Source: Chloroflexota bacterium
Lineage (GTDB): Bacteria; Chloroflexota; Dehalococcoidia; JACQUE01
NCBI GenBank assembly: GCA_016210425.1
Contig: JACQUE010000131.1
Coordinates: forward strand, 1-5,991
Length of the DNA: 5,991 nt
Direction: 5' to 3'
Each line of letters starts with the position of its first letter. Position 1 is the stretch's first letter. Made by a program: the position numbers and the translations under genes. Under the pieces are notes generated by a model that was not told where the DNA came from, ran no database searches, and worked only from the letters and a program-made list of their open reading frames with translations. Positions 1 to 5,407 of the stretch are shown here, piece by piece.

Positions 1-399
1 GGGTATACGCAGGAGGAGTGGAAGCTGATGCAAGAGGTGCGCAAGATAATGCACGCCGATGACCTGCCCCTCTGCGCCACCTGTGTCCGGGTGCCGGTCT
101 ACGTCGGCCACAGCGCCTCTATCCATGCCGAGTTTTCACACCCCATGACGCCTGAGGAAGCACGGGCTATCCTGGGTGAGTCGCCCGGCACTAAGGTCCT
201 GGACGACCCATCGGTCAGCCTGTACCCCCACGCCTGGTCGGTGGCCGGCAGCGACAACGTCTACATCGGCAGGGTGAGGCAGGACATCTGCGACCCGCGA
301 GCGCTGATGATGTGGGTAGTAATGGACAACTTGCGTAAGGGCGGGGCCCTGAATGCCCTCCAGATCGCTGAAAGCTTGATCGCAAACGAGTGGCTATAA
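1..399 (+). CDS. asd: Aspartate-semialdehyde dehydrogenase, C-terminal part (5' end outside window)
   Basis: This enzyme reduces L-aspartyl-4-phosphate to L-aspartate-4-semialdehyde with NADPH in the cytoplasm, the branch step to lysine/diaminopimelate, threonine and methionine. The reading frame is open from base 1 and 132 residues are visible. It contains the family's C-terminal signature TCVRVPVYVGHS. Visible Arg30 and His37 are seven residues apart, as are the substrate-binding Arg and active-site His of characterised Asd enzymes. The family-typical ending DNLRKGGALNALQIAE follows. The catalytic cysteine and the NADP-binding domain must lie upstream of the window. The frame ends with TAA, and dapA starts 21 bases later on the same strand, so the two are very probably co-transcribed. 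Nothing suggests a pseudogene; the missing N-terminus is only the window edge. An ATG at base 28 is internal and not a start. Confidence 0.96.
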   Translation, partial: GYTQEEWKLMQEVRKIMHADDLPLCATCVRVPVYVGHSASIHAEFSHPMTPEEARAILGESPGTKVLDDPSVSLYPHAWSVAGSDNVYIGRVRQDICDPRALMMWVVMDNLRKGGALNALQIAESLIANEWL

Positions 400-420
400 C
401 GGACAGTTGAGGAGAAGGCC

Positions 421-1323
421 ATGCAAAAGCTAGGACGTTTGATAACGGCAATGGTAACGCCCTTCGCCGACGACGGGAGCGTCGATACGCAGCAGGCGAA
501 GCGTCTGGCGCTCGCTCTCCTCGATTCGGGCAGCGACGGCCTGGTGGTGTCCGGCACCACCGGCGAATCGCCGACGCTGACCCGCGAGGAGAAGCTAGCC
601 CTGTTCTCGGAGATAAAGCGCACGGTGGGCGACCTAGGGGCGGTGGTTGCCGGCACCGGAACCTACAGCACAGCCGAGAGCATAGAGCTAACACGGGAGG
701 CGGAGCGTCGCGGCGTGGACGGCATCCTGCTGGTAGTGCCCTACTACAACAAGCCGACGCAGGAGGGGCTCTACCAGCACTTCGCCGCCATCGCCCGCTC
801 CACCAACCTGCCCTGCATAGTCTACAACGTGCCCAGCCGGACGGTTACAAACCTGGCGGCGGAGACCGTGGCCAGGCTGAGCCGCATCGAGAACATCGTC
901 GGCGTGAAGGAGGCCAGCGGCAACCTGGAGCAGATATCGAAGATCATCCAGGACAGCCGCGAGGGCTTCCTGGTCTGGAGCGGCAACGATAGCGATACCC
1001 TCCCCCTGCTGGCAGTGGGCGGCTACGGCGTCATAAGCGTCGTCTCGCATCTGGTCGGGCGCCAACTCAAGGAGATGATAGACAGGTTCCTCTCGGGCGA
1101 TGGGGATCGGGCGGCCGCCCTGCACCGACGGCTGCTGCCCCTGATCAACGCCATGTTCGTCGTCTCCAACCCGATCCCCGTGAAGTACGCCCTCAACGTG
1201 GCCGGCTATCGGGTAGGGAAGCCCAGGCTGCCACTATTGGAGCCGGACGAGAAGACGGCCGCCCAGATCCGCTCGGCGATGCAGGGCTACCAGATCGACC
1301 TGCCGGCGGGGTCGAGGGCTTAG
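421..1323 (+). CDS. dapA: 4-hydroxy-tetrahydrodipicolinate synthase
   Basis: DapA condenses pyruvate with aspartate-4-semialdehyde, the product of the gene just upstream, giving 4-hydroxy-tetrahydrodipicolinate, the first committed step to diaminopimelate and lysine. The protein has 300 residues, close to the usual size of about 290-300, and is a complete TIM barrel. Visible active-site elements are GTTGES at 45-50 (pyruvate-binding threonines 46 and 47), PYYNKP at 107-112, Tyr135 and Arg140 in YNVPSRT, and the Schiff-base Lys163 in GVKEAS. The ATG follows AGGAG at 410-414 with a 6-base spacer, and the sequence from LGRLITAMVTPF onward matches family N-termini, so the start is secure. At the lysine-inhibition site, positions equivalent to E. 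coli His53, His56 and Asn80 appear as Arg55, Lys58 and Tyr82. This resembles lysine-insensitive Gram-positive enzymes, so feedback control by lysine is doubtful (inference). It is convergent with the phosphoesterase gene, with a gap of 19 bases. Confidence 0.97.
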   Translation: MQKLGRLITAMVTPFADDGSVDTQQAKRLALALLDSGSDGLVVSGTTGESPTLTREEKLALFSEIKRTVGDLGAVVAGTGTYSTAESIELTREAERRGVDGILLVVPYYNKPTQEGLYQHFAAIARSTNLPCIVYNVPSRTVTNLAAETVARLSRIENIVGVKEASGNLEQISKIIQDSREGFLVWSGNDSDTLPLLAVGGYGVISVVSHLVGRQLKEMIDRFLSGDGDRAAALHRRLLPLINAMFVVSNPIPVKYALNVAGYRVGKPRLPLLEPDEKTAAQIRSAMQGYQIDLPAGSRA

Positions 1324-1342
1324 GTCAGCGGAAGGATAGACC

Positions 1343-1861
1343 TCACCACCGCAACTGGACGATCTCTGCTGTCGCCTTTCCATCCTTTATGTCAAGGATA
1401 CCGACGGTGCCGGGGCGATCAATGAGGTTATGAGGCGCTGTCGGGCTGCCGGGGTTGACGATAAGAACGTTCTCGTGCCACTGGATCGATTCCACGTGCG
1501 TATCGCCGCAGACCACTATATCCACCGGCCCGCCCAGCATGCGCTGCATCATGTGGTCGAAGGTGTAACCCCAGGCCAGGAAGTCCGGGTATTCGAAGGC
1601 GTGGGTGAGGCCGATCAGCAACCCCTCCACCTCTAGCAGGTGAACAGGCAAGATCCGCCGGTCGTTCTCCAGGCCGACATCGCCGTTCCCCAGCGCCGCC
1701 AACACGGGAGCGATCCCCTCCAACACATCCAGCACTTCAGGCACGTAGATGTCGCCGGCATGGAAGATCATGTCGACGCCGCGTAAGGCGTCCGTGATCT
1801 CGCGCCGCAGTGAGCGTACAACGGAGGGAACATGTGTATCCGATATAAGACCAATCCTCAT
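1343..1861 (-). CDS. YfcE/MJ0936-family metallophosphoesterase
   Basis: A 172-residue calcineurin-like phosphoesterase of the small single-domain class (Metallophos_2), whose studied members are metal-dependent phosphodiesterases of unclear physiological substrate. The dimetal motifs appear in order: SDTH (Asp8, His10), HAGD (Asp37), GNGD (Asn59), THAF (His87), GDTH (Asp120, His122), then NPGS. The fifth motif is normally GHxH; here the first His is Asp120, which changes one expected metal ligand. No signal peptide is seen, so a cytoplasmic protein is expected. The ATG at 1861 is the only ordinary start before an in-frame TAA about 12 codons upstream, and no Shine-Dalgarno precedes it. A candidate promoter ends only 10 bases before the ATG, suggesting a nearly leaderless mRNA. 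The gene is convergent with dapA and divergent from the dehydrogenase cluster, so it is probably monocistronic. Function in the cell cannot be read from context. Confidence 0.92.
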   Translation of the reverse strand: MRIGLISDTHVPSVVRSLRREITDALRGVDMIFHAGDIYVPEVLDVLEGIAPVLAALGNGDVGLENDRRILPVHLLEVEGLLIGLTHAFEYPDFLAWGYTFDHMMQRMLGGPVDIVVCGDTHVESIQWHENVLIVNPGSPTAPHNLIDRPGTVGILDIKDGKATAEIVQLRW

Positions 1862-1871
1862 TATGCCGATA

Positions 1872-1901
1872 ATAGTAGCATGCGAGAGCGACGGCTGTTA
1901 A
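1872..1901 (-). promoter_or_regulatory. Candidate sigma70-type promoter of the phosphoesterase gene
   Basis: On the minus strand, TTAACA (plus positions 1896-1901, five of six matches to TTGACA) and TACTAT (1872-1877, four of six to TATAAT) are separated by 18 bases. The start codon begins 10 bases beyond the -10 box. Transcription would therefore start about 2-4 bases before the ATG. The absence of any Shine-Dalgarno in front of this ATG agrees with leaderless translation. The assignment is by eye. Confidence 0.5.
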
Positions 1902-1909
1902 CCCTTGAC

Positions 1910-1938
1910 TTGCAATATGGGGCTGCCCCAAATAGAAT
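1910..1938 (+). promoter_or_regulatory. Candidate sigma70-type promoter of the dehydrogenase-pfkA-aldolase cluster
   Basis: TTGCAA (1910-1915, four of six matches to TTGACA) and TAGAAT (1933-1938, five of six to TATAAT) are separated by exactly 17 bases. The expected transcript start near 1945 gives a leader of about 55 bases. It stands back to back with the leftward promoter, 8 bases away, so the intergenic region is a divergent control region. The palindrome at 1915-1933 fills its spacer. Confidence 0.5.
1915..1933. promoter_or_regulatory. Imperfect palindrome inside the promoter spacer, possible operator
   Basis: The core GGGGCTGCCCC (1919-1929) is a perfect 5+1+5 inverted repeat centred on base 1924. 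It extends outward to nine-base arms with one mismatch (A1917 against A1931). It covers the stretch between the -35 and -10 boxes of the rightward promoter, a usual place for a repressor or MerR-type activator site. No cognate regulator gene is in the window, so the operator role is inference. Confidence 0.4.
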
Positions 1939-1984
1939 CAAAAGTAGCGGACACGTTATGGGCCGAATCGGGCAATGTGGCTGG

Positions 1985-1991
1985 GGAGGAG
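1985..1991 (+). promoter_or_regulatory. Ribosome binding site that fixes the dehydrogenase start
   Basis: GGAGGAG lies 8 bases before the ATG at 2000. It selects this ATG over in-frame codons further upstream, including an ATG at 1832 that would overlap the divergent phosphoesterase gene. A second G-rich GGGGAG (1994-1999) abuts the start codon and is too close to act by itself. Confidence 0.75.
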
Positions 1992-1999
1992 TCGGGGAG

Positions 2000-3037
2000 A
2001 TGAAGGCGGCTGTGCTGGAGGACGTAGGGGTCTTGCGGGTGAGGGATGTGGAGACCCCAGCCGCTGCTGATGACTCCGTGGTGGTCCGGGTCAGGGCATG
2101 CGCTATCTGCGGCACCGACCTTCGCATATATCGCCACGGCCACCATCGTATCCAGCTACCCCAAATACTCGGCCACGAGATCGCCGGCACTATCGAGGCG
2201 GTCGGCAGTGCTGTCCCTGGCTATGCTCAGGGCGAACGAGTGGCCCTCTCCCCCAGGATCGCCTGTGGCCGCTGCTACTACTGCTGCTCCGGCCGCTACA
2301 CCTACTGCCAGTACGCCTGCAGCTTCGGCTACCAAGTCCCCGGCGGCTTCGCCGAATACGTGCTGGTGCCGCCGGACGGCGTTCGAGCAGGCGTTATCAA
2401 CGTCATACCCCCTTCTCTGAGCTTCGAGGAGGCGAGCCTGGCCGAGCCCTTGGCTTGCGCCATCCGCGCCCAGCGGGTGTCGGGAGTCGGCAACGGCAGC
2501 GTAGTGGTAGTGATCGGCGCGGGGCCGGTCGGCCTCCTGCACTGCCGCCTCGCCCAAGTTAACGGGGCCTCGAAGGTGATCCTCCTTGAGAGGAACGAGG
2601 CCAGGCTGCGACAGGTGCCGGGGGGTTCTGCGGATGAGGTTGTGGACGTGAACCGACGGGAGGCGCAAGAGGCCGCGCTGGCCGCGACAGAGGGCCGAGG
2701 CGCCGACGTGGTCATCGTGGCCTGCTCAACACGGGATGCCCAGCAGCAATCACTAGCGCTGGCCGGACTCGGCGGCCGCATCAACTTCTTCGGCGGGCTC
2801 CCTCCGGGAGACTCCCAGGTCAACCTGGATAGTAATCTAGTACACTATAAAGAACTGACCATCCAGGGGTCGCATAGCTCCTCTCCGTCTGAGAACGCTG
2901 AAGCGCTGGACCTACTGGGCCGTGGCATCATAAAGGGCCGCGACCTGATCGGCAAGAGCTTCCCCCTGGAGTCCATCGACGACGCCTTCCTCTACGCTGA
3001 GAGGCGCGAAGGGCTGAAGGCGGTAGTCCGTCCCTAG
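2000..3037 (+). CDS. Zinc-dependent medium-chain (MDR) polyol/sugar alcohol dehydrogenase
   Basis: A 345-residue NAD(P)-dependent dehydrogenase of the zinc MDR superfamily, in the sorbitol / threonine / galactitol-1-phosphate dehydrogenase group. The GroES-like N-terminal domain has CGTD with the catalytic zinc ligand Cys37, and GHE with His59 and Glu60. The structural-zinc lobe has Cys89, Cys92, Cys95 and Cys103. The Rossmann domain carries GAGPVG at 173-178. Glu197 at the end of the second strand (LLERN) is an acidic residue that usually favours NAD over NADP. The substrate cannot be fixed from sequence. The start MKAAVLEDVG is typical of the family and is preceded by GGAGGAG. It is first in a same-strand cluster with phosphofructokinase 24 bases downstream and a ketose-bisphosphate aldolase after that. 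This context suggests oxidation of a hexitol or hexitol phosphate to a ketose (phosphate) (inference). The segment at 205-212 (QVPGGSAD) departs from the usual A-x-x-x-GAD pattern, a minor oddity. Confidence 0.92.
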   Translation: MKAAVLEDVGVLRVRDVETPAAADDSVVVRVRACAICGTDLRIYRHGHHRIQLPQILGHEIAGTIEAVGSAVPGYAQGERVALSPRIACGRCYYCCSGRYTYCQYACSFGYQVPGGFAEYVLVPPDGVRAGVINVIPPSLSFEEASLAEPLACAIRAQRVSGVGNGSVVVVIGAGPVGLLHCRLAQVNGASKVILLERNEARLRQVPGGSADEVVDVNRREAQEAALAATEGRGADVVIVACSTRDAQQQSLALAGLGGRINFFGGLPPGDSQVNLDSNLVHYKELTIQGSHSSSPSENAEALDLLGRGIIKGRDLIGKSFPLESIDDAFLYAERREGLKAVVRP

Positions 3038-3061
3038 GACAAATAGTGAAAGTGTAACACC

Positions 3062-4030
3062 ATGGAGAAGATAGGTATTCTCACCAGCGGCGGCGATGCG
3101 CCTGGGATGAACGCCTGCATCCGGGCCGCGGTACGCAGCGCAGAGATCCAGGGCATACAGGTCGTAGGCATCATGCGGGGCTATGCAGGGCTCATCGTAG
3201 GCGACCTAGCACCAGTAGACCGGCGAGGCGTTGCAAACATAATCCAGCGCGGCGGAACGATCCTTGAGACCGCTCGCTGCGAGGAGTTCAAGGCTCGTGA
3301 AGGCAGGGCCAAGGCCTTCGCCGTAATGCAGGAGCATGGCATCGAGGGCCTGATCGCCATCGGCGGCGACGGGACCTTTCGCGGTGCAAAGTCCTTCGCG
3401 GACGAGTTCCCGGTCAAGGTGGTAGGGGTGCCGGCCACCATCGACAACGACGTACCCGGCACAGACTACACCATCGGCTTCGACACAGCCGTCAACACGG
3501 CCCTGGAGGCTATCGACAGGATACGCGATACGGCCTTCTCTCACGAGCGTCTCTTCTTCGTTGAGGTGATGGGGCGCCAGAGCGGCTTTATCGCCCTCGA
3601 GGTAGGCCTGGCCGGCGGCGCAGAGGCCATCCTCGTCCCCGAGATTCCAACCGATATAGAGACCCTCTGTCACCAACTGGACCACAGCTTTCGGTCAGGC
3701 AAGCGAAGCAGCATAATCGTTGTCGCCGAGGGGGACAAGGCGGGCGGTGCATTCAGCATAGCTAATAAGGTGCGGGAACGCATAAAGATGGAATCCCGGG
3801 TATGTGTGCTAGGCCACATCCAACGGGGCGGCACCCCGACGGCCAGGGACAGGATCCTAGCGAGCAAGCTGGGCGTGGCCGCAGTCGAGGCTTTGCTTAA
3901 GGGCCAGGACGGGTGCATGGTGGGCGAAGTAAAAGGAGACGTCATCTGCACGCCGCTCTCCACCTCTTGGACAGGCGCAAAAACCTTGGACGGCTACCTG
4001 ATCCATTTGCTGGACCTATTGGCCCACTAG
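3062..4030 (+). CDS. pfkA: 6-phosphofructokinase, ATP-dependent PfkA type
   Basis: Phosphorylates fructose 6-phosphate to fructose 1,6-bisphosphate in glycolysis; some PfkA enzymes also take tagatose 6-phosphate. The 322 residues match the bacterial PFK-1 length. Visible motifs are the N-terminal GGDAPGMN (10-17), GGDGT (101-105), TIDND (126-130, with catalytic Asp128), MGR (170-172), the substrate-site Arg163, Glu223, and GHIQRGG with His252 and Arg255. Gly104 and the absence of Lys before TIDND point to ATP rather than pyrophosphate as donor. That position is Ala125, where E. coli has Gly. Much of the E. coli effector site is kept (Arg21, Arg25, Arg54, Arg155, Glu188, Lys214), while the equivalents of Lys211 and His215 are Ser212 and Ser216. 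Allosteric control probably persists but may differ. No good Shine-Dalgarno precedes the ATG, so translation may depend on the upstream gene's ribosomes. The aldolase acting on its product follows after 30 bases. Confidence 0.96.
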   Translation: MEKIGILTSGGDAPGMNACIRAAVRSAEIQGIQVVGIMRGYAGLIVGDLAPVDRRGVANIIQRGGTILETARCEEFKAREGRAKAFAVMQEHGIEGLIAIGGDGTFRGAKSFADEFPVKVVGVPATIDNDVPGTDYTIGFDTAVNTALEAIDRIRDTAFSHERLFFVEVMGRQSGFIALEVGLAGGAEAILVPEIPTDIETLCHQLDHSFRSGKRSSIIVVAEGDKAGGAFSIANKVRERIKMESRVCVLGHIQRGGTPTARDRILASKLGVAAVEALLKGQDGCMVGEVKGDVICTPLSTSWTGAKTLDGYLIHLLDLLAH

Positions 4031-4048
4031 AAGACCTGGGAATTTACC

Positions 4049-4054
4049 AGGAGG
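4049..4054 (+). promoter_or_regulatory. Strong ribosome binding site of the aldolase gene
   Basis: A consensus AGGAGG stands 6 bases before the ATG at 4061. It contrasts with the weak region before pfkA in the same cluster, implying that the aldolase can be made independently and probably in larger amounts per transcript. Confidence 0.8.
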
Positions 4055-4060
4055 TTCACC

Positions 4061-5056
4061 ATGAACGGGCTTACCATCGGCAAGATAAGGGGACTTCAGG
4101 GGCTGGCCAACAGCAACGGCATCTTTGCAATGGCCGCCATGGACCACCGCGGCTCTCTGATGAAGATGCTGGACGAGGAGAACCCAAAGGTAGTTAGCTA
4201 CCGGACGATGGTCAACTACAAACAGGACCTCTGTCGGGCCCTCGGTCCCCACGCCAGCGCTGTCCTCCTAGACCCCATCTACGGGGCTGCTCAGGCCATC
4301 GCATCGGGGGTGCTGCCGGGGAGCACCGGGCTTCTGGTGAGCGTGGAGGCCACGGGCTACACCAGCGGCGGCGAGGGACGGCTGACGGAGCTTCTCCCAG
4401 ACTGGAGCGTCGAGAAGGTCAAGCGGATGGGGGCCGACGCGGTAAAGCTGCTCCTCTACTACAGACCGGACATAGGCGATATATCGCGGCGCCAGCTCGA
4501 CACCGTTGCCAAGGTCGCCGCCGAGTGCCGGAAGACGGACATCGCCTTCCTCTTGGAGACCAAGAGCTACCCGATGGGCAAGAGGGAGGCCGATCCGAAG
4601 GAGTTCGCCCGCATCAAGCCTCAACTCGTCATCGAGACCGCGAGGCAGGTGACGGAACTGCCCATAGACGTCCTGAAATCGGAGTTCCCCGCCGACATGA
4701 GATACGAGCAGAGCGAGAAGGTGCTGCTGGAGATGTGTCGCGACCTAGACAGGGCATCTAAGGTACCCTGGGTCATCCTCAGCGCCGGCGTCGACTTCGA
4801 GACGTTTTACAGGCAGGTAGAGCTAGCCTGCCGGGCAGGCGCATCGGGGTTCCTGGGAGGCAGGGCTCTGTGGCAAGAGGCTACTGGCATCCGCAGCCGG
4901 CAGGAACGGTTCCGCTTCCTGGAGACCACGGTGGCCGAGCGACTACGAAACATCACCAGGTTGGCCAACACGCACGGCAAACCCTGGTACGCCAAACTTG
5001 GGACAGGTCGGCACGACCTAAGCTCGGCAGGGGAGGAATGGTATAAGACCTACTGA
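4061..5056 (+). CDS. lacD: LacD-family class I ketose-bisphosphate aldolase (tagatose/fructose 1,6-bisphosphate)
   Basis: Cleaves tagatose 1,6-bisphosphate, and in studied LacD enzymes also fructose 1,6-bisphosphate, to dihydroxyacetone phosphate and glyceraldehyde 3-phosphate. The 331 residues match the LacD length and form a TIM barrel of the DeoC/LacD fold. Family segments are AAMDHRGSL (25-33), LLDPIYG (69-75), GADAVKLLLYY (124-134, Lys129), FLLETKSY (163-170, Glu166) and DVLKSEFP (203-210). Lys206 is the expected Schiff-base lysine, and LSAGV and GFLGGRALW form the phosphate-binding end. No zinc-ligand pattern of class II aldolases is seen. It follows pfkA by 30 bases with a consensus AGGAGG. 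The partner is PfkA rather than a LacC-type tagatose-6-phosphate kinase, and no lactose or PTS genes are visible. It may therefore be the organism's glycolytic fructose-bisphosphate aldolase, so the lac name describes family and not proven role. Confidence 0.9.
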   Translation: MNGLTIGKIRGLQGLANSNGIFAMAAMDHRGSLMKMLDEENPKVVSYRTMVNYKQDLCRALGPHASAVLLDPIYGAAQAIASGVLPGSTGLLVSVEATGYTSGGEGRLTELLPDWSVEKVKRMGADAVKLLLYYRPDIGDISRRQLDTVAKVAAECRKTDIAFLLETKSYPMGKREADPKEFARIKPQLVIETARQVTELPIDVLKSEFPADMRYEQSEKVLLEMCRDLDRASKVPWVILSAGVDFETFYRQVELACRAGASGFLGGRALWQEATGIRSRQERFRFLETTVAERLRNITRLANTHGKPWYAKLGTGRHDLSSAGEEWYKTY

Positions 5057-5087
5057 GCGAGAGGCGAGGCTAGGCCTCATCTCTCGC
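5057..5087. terminator. Hairpin after the aldolase gene, possible bidirectional transcription end
   Basis: Two 14-base arms (5057-5070 and 5074-5087) pair with 12 Watson-Crick pairs, one G-U and one C-A mismatch, closing a 3-base TAG loop directly after the aldolase stop codon. No T-run follows on the plus strand, so it is not a textbook intrinsic terminator. It may act as a Rho-type end, a 3' stability structure, or a shared end for the convergent small gene whose stop codon it contains. Confidence 0.55.
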
Positions 5088-5259
5088 CAGGCAGGACGGG
5101 CGCGCCTCTTGGTGAAATAGGCGCCTTAGTCAACTCTATGGTGTTACCACACTGCAAGCACCACAGATAGCCTCTCGGTGATGCCGGGTCAGAAGCGCGG
5201 AAAAGTGCACCCCTACAGCGCGGACACAGAATTCGTCTTCGCACGGTAAAACCATCCAT
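5077..5259 (-). CDS. Small zinc-ribbon protein, function unknown
   Basis: A 60-residue basic protein with two CxxC knuckles: CPRC at Cys12/Cys15 and CLQC at Cys34/Cys37, 18 residues apart. The second is followed by GNTIELTK. This is the usual layout of a single rubredoxin-like zinc ribbon, found in many small nucleic-acid- or protein-binding proteins. The function cannot be named. The regular knuckles and the aromatic and glycine residues around them argue that the frame is real although short. The start is the ATG at 5259. The only Shine-Dalgarno-like GAGG (5273-5276 on the minus strand) is 13 bases upstream, which is far, and lies in the loop and stem of a small palindrome, so translation may be weak or controlled. 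The gene is convergent with the aldolase cluster and divergent from the protease. Its last codons overlap the hairpin. Confidence 0.6.
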   Translation of the reverse strand: MDGFTVRRRILCPRCRGALFRASDPASPRGYLWCLQCGNTIELTKAPISPRGAPVLPGER

Positions 5260-5268
5260 TCTTAGTTA

Positions 5269-5281
5269 CGAACCTCGTTCG
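5269..5281. repeat. Short palindrome upstream of the zinc-ribbon gene
   Basis: CGAAC and GTTCG arms of five bases are separated by CTC. On the minus strand the element lies 10-22 bases before the zinc-ribbon ATG, and its loop contains the only GAGG near that start. It could be a protein-binding half-site pair or an RNA hairpin masking the ribosome site. It resembles a Gram-positive LexA box but has three rather than four spacer bases. Confidence 0.35.
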
Positions 5282-5353
5282 CACACGTTAGAACATTCGC
5301 GCGGCCCAAAGTATTCCCTCCAAAGTACCATCCTGCAATTAGCAAGATCCCCA

Positions 5354-5382
5354 TTGTGCACATGGGCGGCTGGTAGTAAGAT
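5354..5382 (+). promoter_or_regulatory. Weak candidate promoter of the protease gene
   Basis: TTGTGC (5354-5359) and TAAGAT (5377-5382) are separated by 17 bases, with three and four matches to consensus. Transcription would begin near 5389, just before GGAGGAG at 5392-5398. The match is modest, and other AT-containing hexamers in this region could serve. Confidence 0.28.
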
Positions 5383-5391
5383 CAACTATCT

Positions 5392-5398
5392 GGAGGAG
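5392..5398 (+). promoter_or_regulatory. Ribosome binding site for an alternative upstream GTG start of the protease
   Basis: GGAGGAG precedes a GTG at 5406, with 9 bases between GGAGG and the GTG. That GTG is exactly 18 codons upstream of, and in frame with, the ATG at 5460, with no stop between. It would add an 18-residue basic extension beginning MARKPVF to the signal peptide. Confidence 0.45.
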
Positions 5399-5407
5399 AA
5401 GATTAGT

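Larger units (their letters stand above)
5260..5405. other. Intergenic control stretch between the divergent zinc-ribbon and protease genes
   Basis: No gene-like frame is seen on either strand. It must hold the promoters of both divergent neighbours. The left end carries the CGAAC/GTTCG palindrome, and the right end carries the weak promoter candidate and the GGAGGAG at 5392-5398. No tRNA, and no riboswitch class I could recognise, is apparent. Confidence 0.5.

Noticed and set aside
215..694. Long open frames antisense to asd/dapA, and similar ones under dapA, the dehydrogenase, pfkA and the aldolase
   Set aside because: They are Arg/Pro/Ala-rich products of GC-rich antisense sequence with no recognisable domain, opposite genes of certain identity.
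1322..1343. Terminator between the convergent dapA and phosphoesterase genes
   Set aside because: Only a 5-base stem (AGGTC with GACCT) around a 12-base loop is present, with no T-run in either direction, so it is too weak to call.
1905..1938. TTGACT (1905-1910) as the -35 box of the dehydrogenase promoter
   Set aside because: It is a slightly better hexamer than TTGCAA but gives a 22-base spacer to TAGAAT, which is too long. TTGCAA at 1910-1915 gives 17.
1832..1999. N-terminal extension of the dehydrogenase from an ATG at 1832
   Set aside because: It would overlap the divergent phosphoesterase coding region and run through both candidate promoters. The encoded 56 residues do not resemble an MDR N-terminus, and GGAGGAG directly precedes the ATG at 2000.
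5269..5281. LexA/SOS box of the Gram-positive type
   Set aside because: The arms CGAAC and GTTCG fit, but the spacer is three bases instead of the four of the known consensus, and the downstream gene has no visible DNA-damage role. It is kept only as a palindrome.
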